Shown here: piece after piece, positions 1 through 8,151 of the stretch
How positions within the stretch are numbered: position 1 is the stretch's first letter
Layout of the letters: each line of letters starts with the position of its first letter
NCBI GenBank assembly: GCA_001953115.1
Contig: LSSL01006986.1
Location: 1 to 13,097, forward strand
From: Smittium mucronatum
Lineage: Eukaryota > Kickxellomycota > Harpellomycetes > Harpellales > Legeriomycetaceae
Length of the DNA: 13,097 bases
Reading direction: 5' to 3'
Position numbers and translations under genes: made by a program
The notes under the pieces: generated by a model
Database searches by the model: none
The model's input: only the letters and a program-made list of their open reading frames with translations
Told to the model about the DNA's origin: nothing

Positions 1-821
1 AAATCATTACACACCAAAATTCGACGGGAAAAAAATAAAAAATTTCGATCCGCGAATTCCATTGGCGCAAATCATCAAAATGTAAATTTGATGAATGATG
101 AATTAATGAATAATGAAAATTGTGAATTACGACCCAAATTCAATGCCCCAAATTATGGGCATAATAATAATCTCAGAATTATGACCTTTAATGTCAGGGG
201 CATAAAAAAATCCGGAGAAGAGCTTGAGCACTACCTCAACTCGTCTAAGCCAGATATTCTGGCACTCCAGGAAACATTTTTAAACAAAAAAACATTCAGA
301 TACAGAATACCTGGGTACACCTGTATAGAGTCGAAAGCAGACTTAGCAAAGGGTGGTACCGGGCTACTATTGGCCACTAGAAACAAATCAGGACTATTAA
401 TAAATGAATATAAGGCTTCCCAAACATGGATATCTGGGATTGTAAGCGGGAAATACTCTAATGGGAAGACATTTGACATTCTTGTAACGAATGTGCACAT
501 ACCAAGCGCAGGTATTAGGCGCACAAAGTCCAAAGATGAAATTTTTGGGTTCGCCCAAATGGAAAAATTTAAATTTAAAAAAAACATAATACTAGGATAC
601 ATCAATATGAACGTCCCAAGGGCAAGCAATTTTTTATCTAGGATTGGATTGAGCCATCAAAAAGCCGAAGTAACGAATTTGCCAGGATCTAGAATAACAA
701 AGTGAAAATCGGCCGCGTGATATACCATATATTTTATGCTGGACTCAGCAGTAGAGAAAAATAATGCCCCACCAACAAAAATCTCGACATTTCTAACCAT
801 ATACCAATCACTGCAGAATGA
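1..821 (+). pseudogene. Endonuclease (EEP / AP-endonuclease-like) domain of LINE copy A
   Basis: In active elements this domain nicks target DNA to prime reverse transcription. Frame 1 is open from base 1 to the TGA at 703-705, so the true start lies left of the window; the first ATG at 91 need not be used. Counting from base 88, visible motifs are FNVRG (Asn near residue 35), LQETF (Glu 62), a GGTGLLL loop, VTNVHIPS and ILGYINMN. The last is the family's GDxN box with Asp changed to Tyr (codon 598-600). After the TGA the domain continues in frame 3 from 708: a box read as IYHIFYAG (normally IDHIFY-like) at 720-743, then LDISNHIPI at 783-809, where the catalytic SDH has become SNH. Stops also lie at 762 and 819. 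The domain is therefore broken by a nonsense change, a frame change and loss of catalytic acids. Confidence 0.92.
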
Positions 822-1208
822 AATTTCAATTCACTCAAAATTCCAGCCAAATAAAATCTAAATTAAGCGAATCAAATTCTATTGGATGCAGAACAATTAA
901 TAAATAGTAAGATATTTAGCCCATTAATTTGTGTTGACACTAATATAAACCGGCTTTTTTAGGGTCTTATTGATACTCATTGGGCAGAATTGAAGCGGCT
1001 TTAAGTCTCTACTGCTGCTGCTGAAGTCCGGTTAAAACCTCTGTCCAAAAAAACGATTTCTACTATCAAAAATCGTAGGAATAAATTTAGAGATTATCGG
1101 CTTGGCAAAATTGGCAAAATCTATTACGATATTGCCAAATCGAACGCAATTAATTCAATTAAATCTGATCGCAAAATTTACTACGATAAAAAAATGAAAT
1201 TAATATAA
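822..1208 (+). pseudogene. Basic linker between endonuclease and RT, LINE copy A
   Basis: This is the stretch that joins endonuclease and reverse transcriptase in LINE ORF2 proteins. It has no enzymatic motif of its own. Reading frame 3 gives continuous protein-like sequence: a DAEQLINSKIF segment (885-917), THWAELKRL (975-1001), then a strongly basic part with IKNRRNKFRDYRLG (1065-1106) and YYDIAKSNAINSIKSDR (1119-1169). Such Lys/Arg-rich helices before the RT are common in these elements. In-frame stops sit at 852, 864, 960, 1002 and 1206, but no insertion or deletion disturbs the frame. The identification rests on position and continuity with its neighbours; the linker is not a named domain. 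Confidence 0.75.
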
Positions 1209-2466
1209 GAAAAAATTATTTCTAATGTTTCCAGAAACTACTGGAGAACCATCAAATCATACACTGGGAACACGCTCAGGAGCATTTCGGACGGCCCGGT
1301 GTATGATAAAAATAAAAATATTATAACTGAAAAAAACAAAAAGCTTGAAATTTGGAATAATCATTTTGGCGAATTAGCCAATGATTCTACTGGGAATAGC
1401 CGCAGTGCCACTAAGTGGGAATCACTGCTAATTACCGACTGCGACTACTTCCCAGAATGCGACACTAGTATCAAATGGTCTGATATCACCATGGCATTAA
1501 GTGATACACCTAATAAAAAGGCCTCTGGCTCTGATGGAATACCCAGTGAGCTATGGAAACTGGTGGTCACTGAAAAAATTCCAGAGTCGAAAATAGCAAA
1601 AATTATTTTCAAAATTATCAATATTATGTACGATTCTGGGGAAATCCCAACTAATATGTACACTAGTATAGTAGTGCTGGTACCTAAAAAGGGATATATG
1701 AAAGACTCTGATAATTATCAGGGATTTTCACTGATTCCAACGCTTTCGAAGCTATTATCGAAAATAATAGCAAACAAATTGGCTCAAATCGATAAGAAAT
1801 ATGAATTTTTAGTCAAGGAACAGGCTGGATTCCGAAAATTTGAATATTGCACCTTTCAAGAGACAAATTTATATTAAATTTCCCGCCGAAGAAAAATAAA
1901 AAAATAAAAAAACCGATAAATGATATATCGAATATATACAATCCAACCACTGAGTGTCTCACTTCGCACTTCTATTCAAAATTTAGGCTATTGGGATCAG
2001 AGGGTCGTTACTAAACGCTATCTGGGACCCGTATAGGTCTACAAAATAGCTGTTAGTATCGGTGAAGATTTTTCTAAACCCACTGACTACCTTTTTAGGC
2101 TTCTGCAAGGCTGCACACCCTCCCCATACTCTTCTATTTTTACATTAAAGATCTTTTCAAAGGAATAACTGACGTAGCTGTTCCTGGTATCGCCTCCGGA
2201 ATATCTGGGATCCTCTTTTCCGACGACGCCGTGTTATTGTTCGAATCTGAAATCGAAATGCAAATTGTATAGAAATAAATACTGATTGGTATAACACATA
2301 TGAAACAAATGTGAATGCATCCGAGTTAGGTGTAATGAATATCACTGATCCCCAATTCTCCGACCTGATACTACAAGACCGACAAATCCCTAAATCTGAA
2401 CGGTACACATGTTTGGGTTATATTATGAGAAATATATGGGACGTATCTGGTACCATAAAAAACGAC
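1209..2466 (+). pseudogene. Reverse transcriptase domain, LINE copy A (broken)
   Basis: It would copy element RNA into DNA. Frame 3 is open from 1209 to the TAA at 1875-1877 and shows the N-terminal RT boxes: KKASGSDGIPSELWK, IVVLVPKKGYMKDSDNY with SLIPTLSKLLSKIIANKL, then KEQAGFRK. Downstream the frame breaks. A degenerate motif A is in frame 1 at 1924-1956, where the expected YIDFKKAYD-like box reads YIEYIQSNH, losing the catalytic Asp. HFALLFKI and AIGIRGSLLNAIW follow in frame 1 (1960-2025). Motif B, LLQGCTPSP, is in frame 3 at 2100-2126. Frame 2 (2126-2269) holds ILFYFYIKDLF and the catalytic box LFSDDAVLLF, its FSDD intact at 2216-2227. Thumb-like sequence follows in frame 1 (2272-2466), including NVNASELGVMN and YTCLGYIM. 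No intact enzyme is possible. The family call is secure because the motifs fall in the right order and spacing. Confidence 0.95.
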
Positions 2467-2469
2467 TAA

Positions 2470-2874
2470 TTAAAGATCAGAAAAGCTTTCTACGTTGCTT
2501 ATAGCTTCCTTATATGTTCTGATGAGTCTATCAGCCTTAAAATAAAATTCATAAATTCGGTCTTGATGTCTATCGGCGTTTATGGGTGCGAGAAATTTGT
2601 TATGAGTAAAGCCATAATAAAGCCGACCCGGGCAGAAATCGACAAAGCCATATGACTTATTGCAAATTTTGGCAAGTCAGCCGTCATGAACCGAGATCGA
2701 GCCTAACTTGGGATAAAATCCATCTTCTCAAAAACTAGCAATTATCGAGAACGTGCATACCACAAGTATCCAACTTTTAAAACTTGGGTATACGGCCTCA
2801 TCAAGCCCCAATAAAGTCCGGTTGGCCACCTGGGTGACTGGCAGTGCAAAATGGTTAAAAAATATTTGTGTTAA
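2470..2874 (+). pseudogene. Post-RT (thumb/connection) region, LINE copy A
   Basis: Frame 1 continues from the RT thumb with recognisable LINE ORF2 sequence: FINSVLMSIGVYGCEKF (2545-2595), KPTRAEIDKAI before a TGA at 2653, LIANFGKSAVMNRDRA (2656-2703), and YRERAYHKYPTFKTW (2743-2787). In active relatives this part follows the thumb and helps position RNA. Stops lie at 2653, 2704, 2812 and 2872, with a further TAA at 2467 just before. From 2725 onward copy B can be aligned. It has two more bases near A position 2805, so a two-base deletion in A moved the true frame from 1 to 2 there. The region is decayed but unambiguous. Confidence 0.82.
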
Positions 2875-3502
2875 AAATTCAAAAGGTGAAACAACCATCA
2901 CAATAATCGACAGGAAAAATCAAAATATCCGCTCTAAAATCCAACGGTGGACTGTGGATTGAATACTTGGTGACAAAGGGAACTGGATCAATCTCCAACA
3001 CCTTCACCCGGACCTGAATCTAGGATTCCATGACATCGGAAAATGCGAATGGGGACCTTACAGAACATCCAACTAATGTCAAATATGAAAAAATTATATG
3101 AAAAAATTAAAAAAAATTGCCCATTCTGCAAACTGGATGTGTCTGAAACTGTCGAACAAATCCTTCTGAATTTCACGCCATGGAACAAATGTCTGAATGC
3201 GACGATCGGCCGGTTCATATCTGCACCGATCCGCTCAGACATAAAAAATCAACTTTCAAATTTCAATGAATCCCGGTTGGGGATAGTTGGAAAACTCCTT
3301 GGGTGGGGGGGGGGGGTCTAAATATACTTTAAGTCAGCTACGCGCTGACATCCCTGATCATAAATTTGTGCTTGAAACAACAAAATTTCTTATTAGCATC
3401 TGCATGCCGCTGACACTTAATCCAAAGATTTTAAGTGATTTTCCAACCCAGTTGAACCAATTTCTCCAAGGTATGGAGTTGTCAAGGCGTCAAAAGGGAG
3501 TT
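2815..3502 (+). pseudogene. C-terminal region with Cys-rich knuckle, LINE copy A
   Basis: Frame 2 holds NKVRLATWVTGSAKWLKN, KGETTITIIDRKNQN and a TGA at 2960, then GNWINLQHLHPDLNLGFHDIG. A one-base deletion near 3041, judged against copy B, shifts to frame 1, which is open to 3321: MRMGTLQNIQ, then KKNCPFCKLDVSETVEQILL and RFISAPIRSDI. The C-x2-C followed by an ET-x2-H-like box matches the C-terminal knuckle of many LINE ORF2 proteins (zf-RVT-like). Here the first Cys codons are at 3118 and 3127, the His is replaced by Gln (3157-3159) and the expected last Cys is Phe (3172-3174). After the G run the coding trace moves to frame 2: LRADIPDHKFVLETTKFLI, and LSRRQKGV near the end. Copy B carries the counterpart of all of this. 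Confidence 0.85.
3305..3316 (+). repeat. G12 homopolymer inside LINE copy A
   Basis: Twelve consecutive G bases follow GGGT at 3301-3304. The matching place in copy B reads GGGTGGGAG before TCTAAAT, so the ancestral tract was short and grew in A, or the run is a sequencing or assembly error. It shifts the coding trace from frame 1 to frame 2. It is the only long G run in an AT-rich window. Confidence 0.9.
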
Positions 3503-4960
3503 TCTTGGAATTTTTTCTTTTTTTTAAAATTGGGTTTTAGAAGTTTTTATTGACTTTTAAATGCATTTCCATTAGTAAAAATAAGAATCACATTTTTATT
3601 TATCGTTTTCAAGTTAATACAAAAATAATGAGCCTATAATTGGTTATAAGAATAGATCGAATCATGATAAATTCGGGATTTACGGCTTATAATACAGAAA
3701 ATAAAACTTGTAGTAATTTCCATACATAAAAATTAAGGCTGTTGAGGCAGAATCTATATATAGAGCCATATAGTATTTTTTACAGATAATTTTGAGTATC
3801 TTAATTCTTTGGTGAAATGCATACGGTTTTTAATCTATTTTTTAATTTAGAGAATGAATTTAGAAATCTATTACCTTTATTTTTATTAGATAGAGAGCTT
3901 TATTAATACGTATCAAGCTATCCTATTTCTTTAGTCACATGAAGTTCAGCCAGAAATGTATAATAAAAATGAACTGAAAATTTTTTCCATGCACGTGATA
4001 TTAAAAAAATAAGTCCATTTCGTCCAGAATAGCACTCATATCATTTTAAAACACAAATTCTTCCCAGGAGATCGCTTTAAGAATATGATATGATAACTTC
4101 TCCTAAATAATCCCAATATTAAACATAAATGATACTTTAGGAAGAGTCTTACTGTGTATCAACATGGAATAAAGTGGTGAAGGCAGATCTATACGATTAT
4201 TGGGATGTTTGAGCAATTAAAACACAATAAAAACATCCAGACTAAATTTTTTTTGAAAATTAACTCATAATATAGCTCAATATTTATTTTTTTATAAAAT
4301 TTAAAGTGTTAAGTAACCCAATTTTTTCTTTGTCTCTGTTAACACTTTCATCTTTTAATATTTTATTAAGACCTTTATTTATCATCAGTGTTTATTTAAA
4401 TACTAAGATTGATTTTATCAGCTTAAAGAATTTATTCCCTTGGTTTAGATATTACTCTTTGAAATACTTACGAAGGATATTATTTTACGCTTTAATTAAT
4501 CTCAAAAAAAATATTTGTCGTTTAATTCATATCGTATAATCACATCTCCTCTAATAATGGAATATTTTTTCAAGGTTTGGCGGCTTAAGTGACGCATAAA
4601 CATATTTTCTTTTGATAAATTTCACTTATGCTGCCCTGATTTAGATAAGGTGTGTGACAGAATTTCTGAGTTTCTTTAACAAAATAATCAATCCTGAACG
4701 AATAAGGAATTTTTTCGGATTTAAATGTAATCTGTGCATTCTAAATCTATTCAAAAATATCCCATTTTCAGTCAGCTAACCGAGGTCCCAGCACTTAAAA
4801 GCTTATTTTCGGAATTCCGAGATGAAAATATAGAAGTTTTAAAACGCAAATTTACAATTTATTAATCATATTAGAAGTAGCTTTAACGAGTATATATACC
4901 ATTTCGGTAAATTTATGTTCACTGATGTCAAACATAACTCATGACTATACAAACCCTCAG
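3503..4960. other. AT-rich spacer, no gene recognised
   Basis: No reading frame here gave a recognisable protein or a conserved motif. The longest, at 4306-4539 on the + strand (77 codons), has only the Leu/Ile/Phe/Asn/Lys composition expected of AT-rich noise. A short open stretch at 4731-4862 reads protein-like but is no longer than chance allows. The base composition drops sharply once the LINE ends near 3502. No tRNA or rRNA was seen. Confidence 0.6.
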
Positions 4961-4996
4961 TCATCCATCCCATTAGAAAAAATGTTGGATGGGATA
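4961..4996 (+). repeat. Imperfect hairpin / foldback
   Basis: Two stem blocks pair around a six-base AGAAAA loop (4975-4980): CATT 4971-4974 with AATG 4981-4984, then, after a two-base bulge, CCATCC 4965-4970 with GGATGG 4987-4992. The stem extends two more base pairs past a single bulged G (4993). Its G+C content stands out in the spacer. A (TA)n run follows at 5005-5017. Function unknown; it could be a small foldback remnant or a structured RNA element. Confidence 0.55.
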
Positions 4997-6048
4997 TATC
5001 TGATTATATATATATATCTTATTTCCCGCAATTAAGCAGTCAGTAGACCATAAGAATAATTTAGAGCACTAAATATATCAAAATTTTCTATCCCTTGCAC
5101 GTTTTTTTACAATAGTTTTTTCACATAATTTTTACTGAAGTTAAAAATAAAATTCCCTGAAAAAAATGAATACTCGGATTTATTTGGAACAATTTTCAGA
5201 AGTAAGGATATATTAGATGGCGGAGAGAAGTTGAGAATAATTTTTTTAGAGTTAATCCTAATTTTTGAAAAAACTAAATTAAAATAGCTATTTTTCATTT
5301 TGGACTCTTTAAAATCGATTTCTGAAAAAAATCATAAGAGACTCCAATTAAATTGAAAACATGGATATATTAATTTCATCAATAAAAATATGGTTAAAAA
5401 ATACAGTTCGAATACTTTATGCAGAATGTAGACTTATTAAGCGGTTTTAGATTAAAATTGAAAATTATCTACGAAATTATGTAGCTTAGGACTATCTTTT
5501 CCTGTTTCTAATTATTTAAAAAACTTATTTATTAAAATTATTTTTTTTAGTTAAATTCGGCTAATTTCGAAAATTACAATTTAAGAAATATTTTTAGAAA
5601 AATTAATCAAAATTTAAAATAATTGGTGTATTTAGCTATTTAATATGCTTAAAAACATGTAGATACATTAATTATTTGATGAATTTTATATCCTCTAATT
5701 GTTTATAGTTCTAAATTTATTTTATAAATAAAAATTTAATTTAAAGAAACTGAATAAGATAATTTTATAAAGATTTTTTGTCCATTCTGTTTCATCCTAC
5801 TAATAAAATATTATATTATTATATTATCCAATTTTTTTATACCTTTACATAAATATTTCAATAATAGAAAAAATACAGACTAAAATAATAAAATTATTAT
5901 CTTAAAGCAATAAAACCAATAATATCCTATTTATCTCAAGCCAAAGTTCAGAAGTAATATATATGTATATATACCCATATCATCAACAAAATCTATACCA
6001 TTTACCAGCACCGATTCCAATGCGAATTTTAATTAATTAAACCAATAT
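4997..6048. other. AT-rich spacer, no gene recognised
   Basis: Low-complexity AT-rich DNA with a (TA)n tract at 5005-5017 and short ATTAT repeats near 5810-5830. The 63-codon frame on the - strand at 5107-5298 is Lys/Asn/Phe/Ile/Ser-rich and has no motif. I see no coding, RNA or mobile-element signal. Confidence 0.6.
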
Positions 6049-6394
6049 TTTTGACCCGTGGACACAATACTAATCAATTCCTACAATCTTGACACACCTA
6101 ACCATCCTTAAAACACAAAAATATATGAAAATTGAAAAAACTCAGCACCCTTGAAGACCAAAAGAATCCTTGGACGACATAAATATCCTTTATCATTAAC
6201 AACAGCCTTGACAAAAATAAAACCTCCCAAATCCTTGAAAAATACTGATGTCCTTAATATAAACCCACATGTATGCGCTTTACTCAAGCCCAAACCTACA
6301 CCTACACCTAAATCCGTTCCCTATCCTTGATTTCTGTCCATGATCAACTTTAATATCCATGAAAATTACCATTGACCTTGAATAATAACAAATT
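6049..6394 (+). repeat. Degenerate tandem repeat, 19-base period (CCTTGA units)
   Basis: A CCTTGA-like hexamer recurs in phase. Copies start at 6087 (TCTTGA), 6106 (CCTTAA), 6149, 6168 (CCTTGG), 6187 (CCTTTA), 6206, 6233, 6252 (CCTTAA), 6325, 6338 (CCATGA), 6357 (CCATGA) and 6376. Steps of exactly 19 occur between 6087-6106, 6149-6168-6187-6206, 6233-6252 and 6338-6357-6376. The other gaps (43, 27, 73, 13) look like indels or decayed units. The earliest plausible unit begins at 6049 (TTTTGA). After the hexamer, units share only an A-rich, C-containing, G-poor body. The strand is strongly C-over-G biased compared with its surroundings. A period of 19 is not a multiple of three, so this is not a coding repeat. 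It reads as an old minisatellite or an array of protein-binding sites; I cannot say which. Confidence 0.7.
6294..6315 (+). repeat. Short ACCTAC hexamer repeat
   Basis: ACCTAC occurs twice in tandem, followed by ACCTAA, inside the larger 19-base array. It resembles variant telomere repeats, but three units are too few to claim an interstitial telomere. Confidence 0.5.
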
Positions 6395-7500
6395 TCTTAT
6401 TATATTTCTTCGATTTATCTTCATAATTTTTCCTGTAATAATATCCTATCTTTATCAATCACTCACAAAGACTTCAATATTTTTTTAATAAATATGATTT
6501 TTATTAATTTATTTATCTGGATTCAAGCTAGTATTTCATTTTTCAGTACCATATAAATGAATTATAAATGTCTTTTTCTGACATAAGCCAAAAAAATTGA
6601 ATAAAAAATTGAAATATCATCATATTATGGAAAAAAACTTAGTATTTACTTTCAATCAGTAATTTTTGTCCGCGAATTTATATATTTCCCCTAAATAAAA
6701 CATGAATTTTGATAAATTAAATCAAATTGATTTATTTGTGATTTTATACACGAAAAAGATTCTATAAAGATCCTTATTAAATTCAAAATTTAATTTTTAC
6801 AAAATATAGTAAAAGAAATTGAGATATTTTCTAAAATAATTAAAAAATGAAAATATTATCCATATTAATATAAATTTACTTTTTATCTTATTTTTTTTGC
6901 AATTCAAGGTTTTCATAATAATAATTTTTGAATTATTATAATTGGACTGAGGTTTACAACACCTTTGATCATAAAAAAATAGCTTAAGAAACGTAACTTA
7001 AAGAATAGCAATCTTTTAAAGAAATGAACCGTTAAATATTACTACTAAAAAATAAATATTCTTACTGTGGTAAGTACATTAGATTATGAGATTCAATTAC
7101 GAAGCTGTAAAAGTTAATTCACTTCAAACTACCATAATATGATTTTTTTTGAAATTTAAAAGATATGATCTTCTTATAAAATAATTATCAATGATTTATT
7201 ATAGGATAAAAAAATACAAGAGGTCAAAATAATCCTTTTTTGGAACGAATTTTATAAAGAATATTATAAAATATATTCGTAGATATCCTATTTAATAAAA
7301 AAAACCTAAAAAACGGAGCTCAATAACTTTATTTGAGATAAAAAGGTTGTGTTTTGAGATTAAATTAGTAAGAAATTGGAAACCGGAAAAATATTGGATA
7401 AATTAATAAATTAATAAATCAAAATAAAAGAAATGAGATAAATGTACTTTCCTTTCTATTTTTTTTTAAATATAATCTTTAGTGCACGCAGTATTCATTT
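6395..7500. other. AT-rich spacer, no gene recognised
   Basis: The 19-base phase fades after about 6394; a few further TTAT/CCTNT hits near 6395-6450 are too weak to count. The rest is AT-rich, with stops in every frame. The N-terminal part of the transposase relic that begins near 7501 would be expected here, but I could not recognise a FLYWCH-type zinc-finger domain or terminal inverted repeat. Confidence 0.55.
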
Positions 7501-8151
7501 TGGCACAAAAATGATCCTAATTATTTGAGATAACCTGATTTTGCTCTAGTTATGGGTGGTAATAACAGAAAATTCTTTCCTGTAGCCCTAAGTTTAATAA
7601 AGAAAAAAATACGAGTCTTCTTTATGGATATTCGAAAAATTAAAAAACATCAAGAAAAAAAATTCAAATAAATATTTTAATAGCTGATTATGCGCCTAGA
7701 ATTACCAATTTATTAAAGCAAATTGAAAAAGGTGTTATAATAATTGACTTCTGGGTATACATTATCAGAAGCATTAACTAAAAAATTTCGTAAATTTTGC
7801 ATCCATTTGCCAAAAAATCAAACTTTTTTTATTAAAAATACAAAGATATCATAACAGATAATATTTTGAGCTATAATAAAAAATATTCATTAAAAAAAAT
7901 GATGGAATTTAGTGAAACAAAGAGGAATATGGAAATTTTGTAACAAAAATTACTTTATAGCTGAATAACATTGGTCTGAGGGTGCTAAATTTACCTTACA
8001 GATTAAATAAACTTCTTTAGAGAGGTTTAAATATAAATCAAAGACAAAAAAATTTAACTGTAATTCTTTAAGAATACTTGAAATAATTGAAAAAAGATGT
8101 AATAACTTCAATTTTTCGTATGAGTGTTACCAAAGGTTCCAAAAATTAATA
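7501..8151 (+). pseudogene. Decayed MULE (Mutator-like) transposase domain
   Basis: MULE transposases cut and paste DNA transposons with an RNase-H-like DDE core. Protein-like blocks appear in the family's order. Frame 1 at 7534-7668 has PDFALVMGGNNRKFFPVAL then FFMDIRKIKK, like the box after the first catalytic Asp. Frame 3 at 7680-7778 has IADYAPRITNLLKQIEKG, like the LIAD-A-x-I-T-N box carrying the second Asp (codon 7686), then DFWVYIIRSIN where the family has a C-W-x-H box; Cys and His read as Phe and Tyr. Frame 1 at 7948-8151 has HWSEGAK (7969-7989) and TSLERFKYKSK, matching W-x-EG followed by N-x-LE-x-(F/N)-x3-K, then LRILEIIEK. Stops at 7531, 7669, 7678, 7779, 7791, 7833, 7941, 7966 and 8008 plus frame changes show it is dead. 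The catalytic Glu is plausibly the one in SLERF. Recognition is by eye, from block order; the N terminus and inverted repeats were not found. Confidence 0.6.

Larger units (their letters stand above)
1..3502 (+). mobile_element. LINE-type non-LTR retrotransposon relic, copy A
   Basis: Seen: in one orientation the protein remnants run endonuclease (1-821), basic linker (822-1208), reverse transcriptase (1209-2466), post-RT region (2470-2874) and a C-terminal CPFC knuckle region (2815-3502). This order is that of the L1/Tx1/Jockey-like group of non-LTR elements. The reading frame changes near 706, 1877-1924, 2047, 2126, 2270, 2805, 3041 and 3305-3316, and there are more than fifteen in-frame stops, so no functional protein can come from it. 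The right limit is where similarity to copy B ends, about 3502. The left limit is outside the window. No poly(A) tail or target-site duplication was recognised; the 3' flank is T-rich. The element is visibly richer in G+C than the spacer beyond it. I am sure of the element class, not of the clade. Confidence 0.93.
2725..3502 (+). repeat. Left arm of ~0.77 kb inverted repeat (LINE 3' end)
   Basis: This segment of copy A aligns with the reverse complement of 12321-13097 along its whole length, with a few small indels. In one ungapped 60-base stretch (A from 3348; B the complement of 12421-12480) 47 bases agree. The arms point tail to tail and enclose about 8.8 kb. The divergence implies old copies, not a recent duplication. 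Confidence 0.9.

Noticed and set aside
231..629. 132-codon open frame on the - strand
   Set aside because: It lies entirely opposite the endonuclease domain, whose motifs are on the + strand; it is a shadow frame.
708..1877. Reassigned stop codons (alternative genetic code) to explain the in-frame stops
   Set aside because: TAA, TAG and TGA all occur, many frame changes are also present, and catalytic residues are lost; simple decay explains it.
2157..2408. 83-codon - strand frame
   Set aside because: Opposite the FSDD box and thumb of the RT on the + strand; a shadow.
1..3502. Repeat-induced point mutation as the cause of the decay
   Set aside because: The LINE copies remain richer in G+C than their surroundings and carry many indels and transversions (for example Asp to Tyr), which C-to-T mutation alone would not give.
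4306..4539. 77-codon + strand frame rich in Leu, Ile and Phe that could look like a membrane protein
   Set aside because: Length and composition are what about 80 % AT DNA yields by chance over nearly 9 kb; no motif or start context.
4731..4862. Protein-like 44-codon stretch on the + strand
   Set aside because: By the rough stop frequency, many frames of this length are expected in the spacer, and no family was recognised.
6108..6293. 61-codon - strand frame
   Set aside because: It runs across the 19-base tandem repeat, whose low G and high C content on the + strand removes stops from the complement; the period is not a multiple of three.
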